Of a stretch of 64,000 nucleotides of DNA, positions 43,478-52,252 are shown one piece after another. The translations under genes and the position numbers were made by a program. How positions within the stretch are numbered: position 1 is the first letter of the stretch; every line of letters begins with the position of its first letter. Source of the DNA: Duganella callida (GTDB taxonomy: Bacteria > Pseudomonadota > Gammaproteobacteria > Burkholderiales > Burkholderiaceae_D); contig NZ_SPVG01000042.1 of NCBI RefSeq assembly GCF_004614165.1, positions 17,508-81,507 on the forward strand, written 5' to 3'. The notes below the pieces were generated by a model that was not told where the DNA came from, made no database searches, and was given only the letters and a program-made list of their open reading frames with translations.

Positions 43478-43894
43478 CGAGTTCAACGCTAAAAATCTTA
43501 TCAAAAACAGTCAGTTATAGCTCAGCATTTGTACTATGTTTTTTGCTTATCTATTGAGATAAGTCCTTGATTTACAACGGGCCACATTGGTCAATAGTAC
43601 AGCTATCCACATAGCAGACGCATCCTTCCTTAGCATAACTGCCCAACATAATACCAGAGAGCTGCGCCCGTATCGTCCAGCCCAACCCGAGTGCCAGCTT
43701 GGCCATCAGCGCCGATTTGCCCCCTTGGTGGCAATTTGCCACCATCTGTGCTACAATATGAATTGCCTATGGTAGGCAAGCGTCATGAGACGTTCAACCC
43801 TGAGGAGGAAGCAATGGTCAACACACTATTTACGAAAGAAAACCTTTAAGCAAAGGAGAAAAATGCTACCTGTTTAACAAATTTGGAGTTTGAA

Positions 43895-44218
43895 ATGAAT
43901 GCAACTCAAGAAAAAGAGCGAATCACTGCTCGAGTTTCGAGTGCAATAGCTGAACTATTGAATGAGGCAGCGGATTTGGTTGGTACGACAATGAATAACT
44001 TTGTTGTACAAGCAGCGCTTAAAGAAGCGCAAAGAGTCATTGATCGCGAAAAAGCGATTTATGTTTCGAGAAATGATGCTGCCATGTTACTAGACCTGCT
44101 CGATAACCCGCCAGCGCCCAATGTGGCTCTGACGCGTGCATTCGAGCGCTTCATGAAAGAGAAATATGGCAAAGAAAGTAGTAGCGCTGGACAAAACGCA
44201 CAATACGAAAGAGTTTGA
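43895..44218 (+). CDS. DUF1778 ribbon-helix-helix antitoxin (TacA-like)
   Basis: 107 residues. The N-terminal ribbon-helix-helix (KERITARVSSAIAELLNEAADLVGTTMNNFVVQAAL) is typical of DUF1778 antitoxins and would bind the operon promoter. The C-terminal half (RNDAAMLLDLLDNPPAPNVALTRAF) wraps the partner toxin in the TacA/AtaR family. A Shine-Dalgarno TTGGAG precedes the ATG at 43895. The gene overlaps the GNAT toxin by 53 bp, so translation is coupled. Base composition is more AT-rich than neighbouring genes. Confidence 0.88.
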   Translation: MNATQEKERITARVSSAIAELLNEAADLVGTTMNNFVVQAALKEAQRVIDREKAIYVSRNDAAMLLDLLDNPPAPNVALTRAFERFMKEKYGKESSSAGQNAQYERV

Positions 44219-44666
44219 TTGTGGTAATGAGGAGCTGAATCACTGGTTCCAAACTATTGCCATGCAACACCAAAAAAATGGGACCTCCAAGACTTTCGTC
44301 CATCCGGATGAAAAAGACGACGCGAAGGTCGCAGGTTTTTTCAGCATGGCGATGCGTGGCCTGGTTCCGAAAGAAGACCTACCCGAAGATATGCAGAAGA
44401 GATTGCCACGCAATATTCCGGGCTATACTTTGGCGCGATTGGCGGTAGCTCAGGGGCATCAAGGCTTGGGTTTGGGTGCCTATCTATTGCTGGAAGCGAT
44501 GGAACGCGCGCAACGAGCGGCTGAGAATGTAGGAGGATTTGCCCTCTTCGTTGACGCGAAAGAAGGTGCGGCCTCGTTCTATGAAAAATACGGGTTCAGG
44601 CCTTTGCCCTCTGACCCAGATACGCTGGTGTTGCCGATCGCAGCGATGCCTCAATTCCCGAAATAA
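44166..44666 (+). CDS. GNAT family toxin (TacT/AtaT-like)
   Basis: 166 residues of the GNAT fold. It begins with FDCGNEELNHWFQ, the characteristic start of TacT/AtaT toxins. The acetyl-CoA loop is RLAVAQGHQGLGLGAYLL, and the catalytic Tyr region is FYEKYGFRPLP. These toxins acetylate the amino group of charged tRNAs and block translation; the tRNA preferred here cannot be told. It overlaps the DUF1778 antitoxin. The pair is the only cargo between the tRNA-Ser repeats. Confidence 0.88.
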   Translation: MAKKVVALDKTHNTKEFDCGNEELNHWFQTIAMQHQKNGTSKTFVHPDEKDDAKVAGFFSMAMRGLVPKEDLPEDMQKRLPRNIPGYTLARLAVAQGHQGLGLGAYLLLEAMERAQRAAENVGGFALFVDAKEGAASFYEKYGFRPLPSDPDTLVLPIAAMPQFPK

Positions 44667-44923
44667 GACCGGGACACTAACTCACCGTATCGCTAGGCGT
44701 CGACGTCGAGCCGGCGCTTAGCGATGCGGAAGCGGCATTCTCTACGGCTGCAGAGTGTCTAGCAGGATGATTGCGAGTCAATTTCCATATCTTGGCGGAA
44801 ATTAATAGCCTAGCAATGCTAATCCATTTGCTAACTTGACACAACAATCCAGTACCGTCTTAGCATGCAATCCGTGTAAAAAATAGCGAATGCAATAGTA
44901 CAAACGATGGGAACAGCACAAAC
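44667..44923. other. gene-free region downstream of the toxin
   Basis: About 257 bp, AT-rich toward the tRNA side. I see no gene, repeat or convincing regulatory site. Confidence 0.5.
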
Positions 44924-44947
44924 AAAAAAGGCCGCTCGAAAGCGACC
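44924..44947 (-). terminator. terminator of tRNA-Ser
   Basis: On the minus strand a 7-bp stem (GGTCGCT / AGCGGCC with one G-T pair) and a TTCG loop are followed by six T. It lies 13 bp after the encoded CCA of tRNA-Ser. Confidence 0.75.
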
Positions 44948-44960
44948 CTTATGGAATCTC

Positions 44961-45051
44961 TGGCGGAGAGAGGGGGATTCGAACCCCCGATAGGCTATGA
45001 ACCTATACACGCTTTCCAGGCGTGCGACTTAAACCACTCATCCATCTCTCC
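44961..45051 (-). tRNA. tRNA-Ser (GGA anticodon)
   Basis: 91 nt including an encoded CCA. The acceptor stem GGAGAGA pairs with TCTCTCC. The anticodon loop CTGGAAA lies between CACGC and GCGTG, giving anticodon GGA. A long class II variable arm (ATAGG...CCTAT) and the T-arm GGGGGTTCGAATCCCCC are present. The D-arm reads GATGAGTGGTTTAAGTC. It serves as the integration site of the mini-island to its left. Confidence 0.95.
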
Positions 45052-45114
45052 TGCATTTCCCTATATTCGGGAAGCGCCAGATTATAGCAAAGATTCCTCA
45101 GAGTACAAAACTTA

Positions 45115-47100
45115 TTAGGAAGTCTCTTTCAATTGCTCCAGGATGGCCGGATTTTCCAAGGTGGACACGTCCTGCGTGATGCTCTCGCCCTTGGCCAGCA
45201 CGCGCAGCAGGCGGCGCATGATCTTGCCGGAGCGGGTCTTGGGCAGGTTGTCGCCGAAGCGGATTTCCTTCGGCTTGGCGATCGGGCCGATCTCTTTCGC
45301 CACCCAGTTGCGCAGCTCCAGCGCGATCTTCTTGGCCTCTTCACCAGTCGGACGCGCCTGCTTCAGCACCACGAACGCGCAGATCGATTCGCCGGTCGTG
45401 TCGTCCGGCTTGCCGACCACGGCCGCCTCGGCCACCAGCGGGTTGGCCACCAGCGCCGATTCGATTTCCATCGTGCCCATGCGGTGGCCCGAGACGTTCA
45501 GCACGTCGTCGATGCGGCCGGTGATGGTGAAGTAGCCGGTGTCCTTGTTGCGGATGGCACCGTCGCCGGCCAGGTACATCTTGCCGCCCAGTTCTTCCGG
45601 GAAGTACGAGGTCTTGAAGCGCTCCGGGTTGTTCCAGATGGTGCGGATCATGGACGGCCATGGACGCTTCACCACCAGGATGCCGCCCTGCCCGTTCGGC
45701 ACGTCCTGCCCCGCCTCATCGACAATCGCGGCCATGATGCCCGGCAGCGGCAAGGTGCACGAACCCGGCACCATCGGCGTCGCGCCCGGCAGCGGGGTGA
45801 TCATGTGGCCGCCCGTTTCGGTCTGCCAGAAGGTGTCGGCGATCGGGCAGTTTTCCTTGCCGACCTGGGTGTAGTACCACATCCACGCTTCCGGATTGAT
45901 CGGCTCGCCCACGGTGCCCAGCAGGCGCAGCGAGGACAGGTCGTAGTTCTTCGGATGCACTTTCTCGTCCACGTCCGATGCCTTGATCAGCGAGCGGATC
46001 GCGGTCGGCGCGGTGTAGAAGATGTTGACCTTGTGCTTGGCGATTGTGTCCCAGAAGCGGCCGGCGTTCGGATAGGTCGGCACGCCCTCGAACACCACTT
46101 GCGTGGCGCCGACCGCGGTCGGGCCGTAGGCGATGTAGCTGTGGCCGGTCACCCAGCCGATGTCGGCGGTGCACCAGTAGACGTCGCTCGGCTTGATGTC
46201 GAACGACCATTTCATGGTCAGCGCGGCCCACAGCAGGTAGCCGCCGCTCGAGTGCTGCACGCCTTTCGGCGTGCCGGTCGAGCCCGAGGTGTAGAGGATG
46301 AACAGCGGATGTTCCGCTTCCACCCATTCCGGTTCGCACTCGGCCGACTGGCCATCGACCAGGTCGCTCAGCCACATGTCGCGGCCTTGCTTGAAGGCGA
46401 TGTCGCCGCCGGTGCGCTTGTAGACGATGACGTCCTTGACCGAGTCGCAGCCGCCCATGGCCAGCGCTTCGTCGACGATGGCTTTCAGCGGCAGGCGTTT
46501 GCCGCCGCGCAGTTGTTCGTCGGCGGTGATCACGGCCACGGCGCCGGCGTCGATGATGCGCTCCTGCAGCGACTTGGCGGAGAAGCCGCCGAACACCACC
46601 GAGTGGGTGGCGCCGATGCGCGCGCAGGCCTGCATCGCGGCCACGCCTTCCACCGACATCGACATGTAGATGATCACGCGGTCGCCCTTCTTGATACCGC
46701 GCGACTTCAGGCCGTTGGCGAATTTGCAGACCTTTTCGTGCAGCTGTTTGTAGCTGACGTGGGTGGCGCTGCCGTCGTCCGCTTCGAAGATGATGGCGGT
46801 CTTGTCGGCATTGCCGTTCTGCAGATTGCGGTCCAGGCAGTTGTACGAGACGTTCAGCTTGCCGTCTTCAAACCATTTGTAGAACGGCGCGTTGTCTTCG
46901 TTGAGGGTCTTGGTGAACGGGACTTTCCATTCGAGGTGTTCCTTGGCCAGGCGTGACCAGAAGCCTTCGTAGTCGGCGGCCGCTTCGGCGCACAGCGCGT
47001 TGTAGGCATCCATGCCCGACACGGTGGCCTGGGCTGCGAACGCCGCCGGTGGCGCGAAGATACGGGTTTCCTGTGGACCTTGGGTGGTGGTGCTGCTCAT
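45115..47100 (-). CDS. acs: acetyl-CoA synthetase (acetate-CoA ligase)
   Basis: 661 residues, the standard length. The adenylation core shows [42 protein letters not shown] and YLAGDGA. The C-terminal motif [14 protein letters not shown] carries the catalytic Lys that is regulated by acetylation. The enzyme converts acetate, ATP and CoA to acetyl-CoA in the cytoplasm. GGAG lies 9 bases before the ATG. It is divergent from the UPF0114 gene with a 206-bp gap and is transcribed toward tRNA-Ser. Confidence 0.96.
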   Translation of the reverse strand: MSSTTTQGPQETRIFAPPAAFAAQATVSGMDAYNALCAEAAADYEGFWSRLAKEHLEWKVPFTKTLNEDNAPFYKWFEDGKLNVSYNCLDRNLQNGNADKTAIIFEADDGSATHVSYKQLHEKVCKFANGLKSRGIKKGDRVIIYMSMSVEGVAAMQACARIGATHSVVFGGFSAKSLQERIIDAGAVAVITADEQLRGGKRLPLKAIVDEALAMGGCDSVKDVIVYKRTGGDIAFKQGRDMWLSDLVDGQSAECEPEWVEAEHPLFILYTSGSTGTPKGVQHSSGGYLLWAALTMKWSFDIKPSDVYWCTADIGWVTGHSYIAYGPTAVGATQVVFEGVPTYPNAGRFWDTIAKHKVNIFYTAPTAIRSLIKASDVDEKVHPKNYDLSSLRLLGTVGEPINPEAWMWYYTQVGKENCPIADTFWQTETGGHMITPLPGATPMVPGSCTLPLPGIMAAIVDEAGQDVPNGQGGILVVKRPWPSMIRTIWNNPERFKTSYFPEELGGKMYLAGDGAIRNKDTGYFTITGRIDDVLNVSGHRMGTMEIESALVANPLVAEAAVVGKPDDTTGESICAFVVLKQARPTGEEAKKIALELRNWVAKEIGPIAKPKEIRFGDNLPKTRSGKIMRRLLRVLAKGESITQDVSTLENPAILEQLKETS

Positions 47101-47306
47101 GCTGTGTCTCCAGTGTGGTTGTCGTTTGAACCAAACATAAACTTGATCGCTTACTGCGCCCTTACAGCCTATCCCCGGCGGAGGATGGTGTGCCGGACAA
47201 TTTTACCAATTTTTCAAGCAGCATCGGGCGGATGCGATAGCCCGGCAGCACGTGTAAAATGTCGGCAGTCTTCCCAGTCTGCCTGATTTCAAGGAGTTTT
47301 GCCGTA

Positions 47307-47903
47307 ATGACCGACCCGAACCAGAAGCTGCGCCCCCTGCCCGCCTTCATTTTCATGACCCGCTGGCTGCAGCTGCCGCTGTATCTGGGCCTGATCCTGG
47401 CGCAGTGCGTCTATGTGTTCCATTTCTGGGTCGAACTCAAGGATCTGATCGGCGCGGCGATGGGCAATGACGCCGCCTTGCAGCATATCTTCCAGGCGGT
47501 CGCCGTGCCCGGCGCGCCGGTGCCGGAAAAGCTGAATGAAACCACCATCATGCTGGTGGTGCTGGGCCTGATCGACGTGGTGATGATCTCCAACCTGCTG
47601 GTGATGGTGATCATCGGCGGTTACGAAACCTTTATCTCCCGCATGAATCTGGATCACCATCCGGACCAGCCGGAATGGCTGTCGCACGTGAACGCCTCCG
47701 TGCTGAAGACCAAACTGGCGATGGCGATCATCGGCATTTCCTCGATCCATCTGCTGAAGACCTTTATCAATGCCAATGCGTACACTGAAAAAACGCTGGT
47801 GGCACAAACCGTTATCCACGTTGTGTTCCTGCTGTCGGCGATGGCGATCGCCTACACCGACCGCATCACCACGATGACGCATAACGAATCAAAGCATCAC
47901 TAA
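47307..47903 (+). CDS. UPF0114 (YqhA/TIGR00645) family membrane protein
   Basis: 198 residues with four hydrophobic segments: LQLPLYLGLILAQCVYVFHF, IMLVVLGLIDVVMISNLLVM, a helix around LAMAIIGISSIHLL, and the last around VVFLLSAMAIAYTDR. The block LVMVIIGGYETFISRMNL is the family signature. Function is unknown. The ATG at 47307 has AAGGAG about 10 bases upstream. It lies 24 bp before the fumarase gene and may be co-transcribed with it. Confidence 0.88.
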   Translation: MTDPNQKLRPLPAFIFMTRWLQLPLYLGLILAQCVYVFHFWVELKDLIGAAMGNDAALQHIFQAVAVPGAPVPEKLNETTIMLVVLGLIDVVMISNLLVMVIIGGYETFISRMNLDHHPDQPEWLSHVNASVLKTKLAMAIIGISSIHLLKTFINANAYTEKTLVAQTVIHVVFLLSAMAIAYTDRITTMTHNESKHH

Positions 47904-47927
47904 GTCCCTTCCTCTCGCGAGAACATC

Positions 47928-49457
47928 ATGACCATCATAAAGCAAGAAGACCTGATCGAATCCGTTGCGGCCGCGCTGCAATTCATCAGCTACTACCACC
48001 CGGCCGACTACATCGAGCACCTGGCGCGCGCCTACGAGCACGAGCAAAGCCCGGCCGCCAAGGATGCGATCGCGCAGATCCTGACCAACTCGCGCATGTG
48101 CGCCGAAGGCAAGCGTCCGATCTGCCAGGACACCGGTATCGTCAACGTCTTCCTGAAGATCGGCATGGGTGTGCGCTTTGAAGGCTTCACCGGCACCGTC
48201 ACCGACGCCGTCAACGAAGGCGTGCGCCGCGCCTACAACTACGATGACAACAAGCTGCGCGCGTCGATCGTGGCCGACCCGCACTTCGACCGCAAGAACA
48301 CCAAGGACAACACGCCGGCCGTGGTGCACATGGAACTGGTCGAAGGCAATACCGTCGACGTGAAGGTCGCGGCCAAAGGCGGCGGCTCGGAAAACAAGTC
48401 GAAGATGATCATGATGAACCCGTCCGACTCGCTGGTGGACTGGGTGCTGAAGACCGTGCCGACCATGGGCGCCGGCTGGTGCCCGCCGGGCATGCTGGGC
48501 ATCGGCATCGGCGGCACCGCCGAGAAGGCCATGCTGATGGCCAAGGAAGTGCTGATGGAAGACATCGACATGTTCGAGCTGAAGCAGCGCGGCCCGCAGA
48601 ACAAGCTGGAAGAACTGCGTATCGAGCTGTGCGACAAGATCAATGCGCTGGGCATCGGCGCGCAAGGCCTGGGCGGCCTGACCACGGTGCTGGACGTGAA
48701 GATCATGATGCACCCGACCCACGCCGCCTCGAAGCCGGTCGCCATGATCCCGAACTGCGCCGCCACCCGCCACGGCCACTTCGTGCTCGACGGCTCCGGT
48801 CCTGCCTACATGACCCCGCCACCGCTGTCGACCTGGCCTGATGTGTCGTGGGCGCCGGACACCGAGAAGTCCAAGCGCGTCAATCTGGACACCCTGACGA
48901 AGGAAGAAGTCGCCTCGTGGAAGCCGGGCCAGACCCTGCTCCTGAACGGCAAGATGCTGACCGGCCGCGACGCCGCGCACAAGCGCATCCAGGACATGCT
49001 GGCCAAGGGCGAAGAACTGCCGGTGGACTTCAAGAACCGCGTGATCTACTACGTCGGCCCGGTCGATCCGGTGCGCGACGAAGTGGTTGGCCCGGCCGGC
49101 CCGACCACCGCCACCCGCATGGACAAGTTCACCGACATGATGCTGGAGAAAACCGGCCTGATCGCGATGATCGGCAAGGCCGAGCGCGGTCCTGCCGCGA
49201 TCGAATCGATCAAGAAGCATCAGTCGGCTTATCTGATGGCGGTCGGCGGTTCGGCCTACCTGGTGTCGAAGGCGATCAAGCAGTCGCGCGTGCTGGGCTT
49301 TGCCGACATGGGCATGGAAGCGATCTACGAGTTCGACGTGGTCGACATGCCGGTGACGGTGGCGGTCGATTCGCAGGGTACCTCGGTGCACAACACCGGT
49401 CCTGCGGAATGGAAGACCCGCATCGAGCAGTTGAACGTCCCCGTCGTCGTCGCCTGA
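47928..49457 (+). CDS. fumA: class I fumarate hydratase
   Basis: 509 residues, a single-chain iron-sulfur fumarase. Cluster cysteines are in RPICQDTG, MIPNCAATRH and NKKGGSENKSKM-like blocks (here AAKGGGSENKSK with GAGWCPPGMLG). The C-terminal part has GPTTATRMDKFTD and VGGSAYLVSKAIK. It interconverts fumarate and malate in the TCA cycle and is oxygen-sensitive. The stop codon overlaps the murI ATG by one base. Family assignment is certain; fumA versus fumB naming is conventional. Confidence 0.95.
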   Translation: MTIIKQEDLIESVAAALQFISYYHPADYIEHLARAYEHEQSPAAKDAIAQILTNSRMCAEGKRPICQDTGIVNVFLKIGMGVRFEGFTGTVTDAVNEGVRRAYNYDDNKLRASIVADPHFDRKNTKDNTPAVVHMELVEGNTVDVKVAAKGGGSENKSKMIMMNPSDSLVDWVLKTVPTMGAGWCPPGMLGIGIGGTAEKAMLMAKEVLMEDIDMFELKQRGPQNKLEELRIELCDKINALGIGAQGLGGLTTVLDVKIMMHPTHAASKPVAMIPNCAATRHGHFVLDGSGPAYMTPPPLSTWPDVSWAPDTEKSKRVNLDTLTKEEVASWKPGQTLLLNGKMLTGRDAAHKRIQDMLAKGEELPVDFKNRVIYYVGPVDPVRDEVVGPAGPTTATRMDKFTDMMLEKTGLIAMIGKAERGPAAIESIKKHQSAYLMAVGGSAYLVSKAIKQSRVLGFADMGMEAIYEFDVVDMPVTVAVDSQGTSVHNTGPAEWKTRIEQLNVPVVVA

Positions 49458-50281
49458 TGACGACCGCCCGCTCCGCCGGCGCACCGGTCGGCGTATATGA
49501 CTCCGGCGTGGGCGGGCTTTCGGTGCTGCGCCACATCCGCGCGCAGCTGCCGAACGAACACCTGATGTACTTTGCCGATTCCGGCCACGCGCCGTATGGC
49601 GACAAGACGGAAGCGTATGTGGTCGAACGCGCGCTGATTGTGGCGGACTTCCTGCTGCGTCAGGGCATGAAGGCGTTCGTGGTGGCCTGCAACACGGCGA
49701 CCGTGGCGGCCATCAAGGCGGTGCGGGCGAAATATCCCGCGCTGCCGGTGGTGGGCGTGGAGCCTGGCCTGAAGCCGGCCGCCGCGGCCACGCGCAACGG
49801 CAAGGTCGGCGTGCTGGCCACCGCACGCACGCTGAAGGGCGAAAAGTTCCTGCAATTGCGCGAGCAGATCAGCGAAGCCACCAGGGCCGAGTTCCTGCTG
49901 CAACCTGCGGTGGGCCTGGTCGATGAAATCGAAAAAGGCGACCTGCAGGCGCCGGCCATCCATGCCATGCTGGAAAAATACGTCGCCCCGCTGCTGGAGC
50001 AAGGTGCCGATACGCTGGTGCTCGGCTGCACCCATTACCCATTCGTTCAGGACGGCATCGAACGCGTGCTGCGCGCGCACGACCGCGACGACATCGCGCT
50101 GATCGATACCGGCGACGCGGTGGCACGTCAGCTGGGACGCTTGCTGGCCGCCGGCGAGCTGCTGCGCCAGGACGGCGGCGCCACATTGCGCGGCTACACC
50201 ACGGGCGAAGCGACGGCGCTGGAACATGCCTTCGCCAATCTGCTGGACCTGCATCCGCCGGTCGAAAAGGTTGACGTTTAG
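49457..50281 (+). CDS. murI: glutamate racemase
   Basis: 274 residues. The N-terminal GVYDSGVGGLSVLRHI and FADSGHAPYGDK, and the two catalytic cysteines in VVACNTATV and VLGCTHYPF, define MurI. It makes D-glutamate for peptidoglycan in the cytoplasm. The ATG shares its first base with the fumarase stop, so it is translated by coupling. The long frame read upstream is a shadow of fumarase and is ignored. Transcription probably ends at or before the tRNA-His promoter. Confidence 0.95.
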   Translation: MTTARSAGAPVGVYDSGVGGLSVLRHIRAQLPNEHLMYFADSGHAPYGDKTEAYVVERALIVADFLLRQGMKAFVVACNTATVAAIKAVRAKYPALPVVGVEPGLKPAAAATRNGKVGVLATARTLKGEKFLQLREQISEATRAEFLLQPAVGLVDEIEKGDLQAPAIHAMLEKYVAPLLEQGADTLVLGCTHYPFVQDGIERVLRAHDRDDIALIDTGDAVARQLGRLLAAGELLRQDGGATLRGYTTGEATALEHAFANLLDLHPPVEKVDV

Positions 50282-50310
50282 GCTATTTCCAAAAAATCCT
50301 GCATTTTGAT

Positions 50311-50339
50311 TTGCAGGATTGCCTACGGGCTTGTATAAT
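50311..50339 (+). promoter_or_regulatory. sigma-70 promoter of tRNA-His
   Basis: TTGCAG (50311-50316) and a perfect TATAAT (50334-50339) are separated by 17 bp, ending 47 bp before the tRNA. An inverted repeat AATCCTGCA/TGCAGGATT at about 50296-50320 overlaps the -35 and could end murI transcription. Confidence 0.8.
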
Positions 50340-50386
50340 TCTGGCTCGTTGTTCAGCGCAAGCCAAACAACGAACGGTAAGACAGT

Positions 50387-50463
50387 GGTGGCTGTAGCTC
50401 AGTTGGTAGAGTCCAGGATTGTGATTCCTGTTGTCGTGGGTTCGAGCCCCATCAGCCACCCCA
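50387..50463 (+). tRNA. tRNA-His (GTG anticodon)
   Basis: 77 nt with the extra G at -1, characteristic of tRNA-His, and encoded CCA. The acceptor stem GTGGCTG pairs with CAGCCAC. The D-arm is AGCTCAGTTGGTAGAGT, the anticodon loop ATTGTGATT gives GTG, and the T-arm is GTGGGTTCGAGCCCCAT. Confidence 0.97.
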
Positions 50464-50478
50464 AAGAATGAAGTGAGA

Positions 50479-50503
50479 AGCCCGGTCTCTGACTGGGCTT
50501 TTT
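50479..50503 (+). terminator. terminator of tRNA-His
   Basis: An 8-bp stem (AGCCCGGT / ACTGGGCT with one G-T pair) is followed by TTTTT, 15 bp after the tRNA. Confidence 0.8.
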
Positions 50504-50587
50504 GCATTTCAGCGTGTCCTTTGATGTGTATCGACCCGATACCGGTTTGGCATGGCATGCTGATTCGACTCACATCAGGAGACCGCC

Positions 50588-50914
50588 ATGACTCCCTCGA
50601 GCTTGCTTGACATCGAATCGGGTCGATCCGAAGATGACTCTTTACGCCTGAGGGAGACCATCGTGACCGTGGCTGAGCTAGCGATGAGCGTAGAGGTGAT
50701 CAAATCGAACTACGTCACCAAGGAAGAATTGGCGATCGTGAGCGGCAAAATCGATTTGGTCGCAAACAATCTGCAAGCGTTTCCAGCCCATGCCTATCAG
50801 ACCTTTGCAACAAAAGCTGACTTGGCCGACGCGGTCACCGCCCTCACCTGGCGCTTTATCGGCTTTGCCGCAATTTTGCTCAGCGGCGGCTTCGCCCTTG
50901 GCCGCTACCTTTAA
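50588..50914 (+). CDS. hypothetical protein with C-terminal membrane segment
   Basis: 108 residues. A hydrophilic helical region (LRLRETIVTVAELAMSVEVI, VTKEELAIVSGKIDLVANNL) is followed by one membrane helix (FIGFAAILLSGGFALGRYL). The layout resembles small coiled-coil membrane proteins of the DUF1640/holin-accessory kind, but I cannot name a family. AGGAG lies about 8 bases before the ATG, supporting expression. It overlaps the convergent response regulator by 4 bp. Confidence 0.65.
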   Translation: MTPSSLLDIESGRSEDDSLRLRETIVTVAELAMSVEVIKSNYVTKEELAIVSGKIDLVANNLQAFPAHAYQTFATKADLADAVTALTWRFIGFAAILLSGGFALGRYL

Positions 50915-51318
50915 GCCCGGGCGGTGGCGCGCTGGGCTTTGATCTGGGCGGCGATTTTATCCAGCGTGGTCATCACGGTGCCCGGATTGAACGGTTTGAC
51001 GATGTAGCCCTTGGCGCCGTTGCGCAGGGCCTGCTCCACCGTCGTGCGGTCGGTGCTGGCGGTGACCATCAGCACTTCGGCCTGCGGCTGTTTGTCCTTG
51101 ATCCAGTTCAGCAGCGAGAGGCCATCGCCGTCCGGCATTACCACGTCCAGGCAGATGATATCGACCGGCTGCGAGCGCAGTCTGCTCATGGCCGATTCGG
51201 CCGAGGCGGCCTCGCCCACCACGTCGTAGTAGTCGCCCTGGATGATGACCCGCAGCAGCCCGCGCGTCATCTCGTTGTCGTCGATAATAAACACCCGCAA
51301 TCCCGTATGCGCCGGCAT
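50911..51318 (-). CDS. single-domain response regulator (CheY-like)
   Basis: 135 residues consisting only of a receiver domain. The acidic pair is in FIIDDNEM, the phospho-acceptor Asp in CLDVVMPDGDG, the Thr/Ser in VMVTAS, and the Lys in GYIVKPFNPGT. There is no output domain, so it works by protein-protein contact, as CheY does. The ATG at 51318 has GAGGAGC a few bases upstream. No histidine kinase is adjacent; the MCP at 53657 is the nearest chemotaxis gene. Confidence 0.9.
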   Translation of the reverse strand: MPAHTGLRVFIIDDNEMTRGLLRVIIQGDYYDVVGEAASAESAMSRLRSQPVDIICLDVVMPDGDGLSLLNWIKDKQPQAEVLMVTASTDRTTVEQALRNGAKGYIVKPFNPGTVMTTLDKIAAQIKAQRATARA

Positions 51319-51488
51319 GCATTGCTCCTCAGGTGACGTCCACCACGTCACTATACTCCTCCGCGTTGCGGGGACCATAGCGTTACAATATTTTCCGCCC
51401 TGCTGTTGCCCGTCAGAACTAGTTTAAAGTTACAATGACTAATTCTGCATCCCAATGCAAATCTCGCATTCCCCACACGGTAACAGCC

Positions 51489-51941
51489 ATGTCCGAAACC
51501 AAATCCATCAGTGAAGCTGTCACTACCTACAGCAAAGACACGCCCATCGGTCGACCCGACCTCGATGGCCGCGCCGCCGTGTTCGTTCCGTCCGGCGCCT
51601 TCGATCCCGGCGCCAACGCCGCCATCCGCCTCGGTTCCGGCATTGTCGGCTTCGGCAATCCGGACGGCACGCTGACCGTCTATTTCGAAGGCAACCGCTT
51701 CGATGAAAGCAGCCTGCACAAATGGGAAAACAAGGCCCGCAAGGCGTATGACCGCATGGTCGCGTGCGCGCCCACCGTCTCCAAGGCCAAGATCAACGCC
51801 AACCTGCTGGAACAGATCGGCACCATCGACGGCATGGGCATCCATTTGAAGCAGCCGGAACGTCTGCAGCAGTGGCTGGCCCAGGCGAACGCGCTGGACA
51901 CCGCCCCCGCCGGTCCGGTAACGCTGTGGAAAACCAAGTAA
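51489..51941 (+). CDS. hypothetical protein
   Basis: 150 residues from the ATG at 51489 (an in-frame ATG at 51435 would add 18). It is hydrophilic, with a globular beta-rich middle (RAAVFVPSGAFDPGANAAIR, GFGNPDGTLTVYFEGNRF) and a helical end (HKWENKARKAYDRMVACAPT). There is no signal peptide or membrane segment, and I do not recognise the family. Strong codon bias like that of neighbouring genes supports a real protein. Confidence 0.6.
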   Translation: MSETKSISEAVTTYSKDTPIGRPDLDGRAAVFVPSGAFDPGANAAIRLGSGIVGFGNPDGTLTVYFEGNRFDESSLHKWENKARKAYDRMVACAPTVSKAKINANLLEQIGTIDGMGIHLKQPERLQQWLAQANALDTAPAGPVTLWKTK

Positions 51942-52062
51942 AAGTTTACGAAAAGATAGACACGAGCTTTAGTCCTACACTTTGCCGGACGTTCGGCTGA
52001 TGCCGCCTTACCCGGCCGTGGACTATTCTGGAGTCATTCCAGATCCCAACCAGGAGCTCGTC

Positions 52063-52182
52063 ATGGCACGCTATCTCTCCGTCGCTTATGGTGTGTTGCT
52101 GCTTACGCTGGCCGGCGCTTCCGCTTACGAACTGTGCTCGGAGAACACCCTGAGTTCGGCCTCGATTTACGTGCTGCGCTGA
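52063..52182 (+). CDS. small membrane or secreted peptide, 39 aa
   Basis: A short frame with a good Shine-Dalgarno (CCAGGAGC, about 8 bases before the ATG) followed directly by a bidirectional terminator. The product begins with a hydrophobic stretch (YLSVAYGVLLLTLAGASAYE) and ends in a short polar tail, so it is either a one-helix membrane protein or a cleaved secreted peptide. Family unknown. The signals on both sides are the main evidence. Confidence 0.5.
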   Translation: MARYLSVAYGVLLLTLAGASAYELCSENTLSSASIYVLR

Positions 52183-52197
52183 GCCGTCACACCGATT

Positions 52198-52237
52198 AAA
52201 AAAATCCCGCTGCGCTTGCGCGTCAGCGGGATTTTCT
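52198..52237. terminator. bidirectional terminator
   Basis: A 12-bp perfect stem (AAAATCCCGCTG / CAGCGGGATTTT) with an 11-nt loop and A/T runs on both sides. It ends both the 39-aa peptide gene and the convergent lipoprotein gene. Confidence 0.85.
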
Positions 52238-52252
52238 TATGTGCGGTCCAGC

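Larger units (their letters stand above)
43178..43894. other. gene-free region spanning the island boundary
   Basis: About 717 bp without a convincing gene. The left part (43255-43438) is GC-rich and strongly structured. Then come the tRNA-Ser fragment (43444-43477) and about 400 bp of AT-richer DNA leading to the toxin-antitoxin pair. Short open frames here have no ribosome-binding sites or recognisable proteins. Confidence 0.6.
43478..44972. mobile_element. mini-island at tRNA-Ser, integrase lost
   Basis: About 1.5 kb between the tRNA-Ser gene and a 34-bp repeat of its 3' part. It is visibly AT-richer than the surrounding DNA and contains only a toxin-antitoxin pair. No integrase or other mobility gene is present, so it is probably the remnant of a larger tRNA-integrated island kept by the addictive module. 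Confidence 0.65.

Noticed and set aside
45133-46956. Long + strand frame opposite acs
   Set aside because: Antisense shadow of a clearly recognisable acetyl-CoA synthetase.
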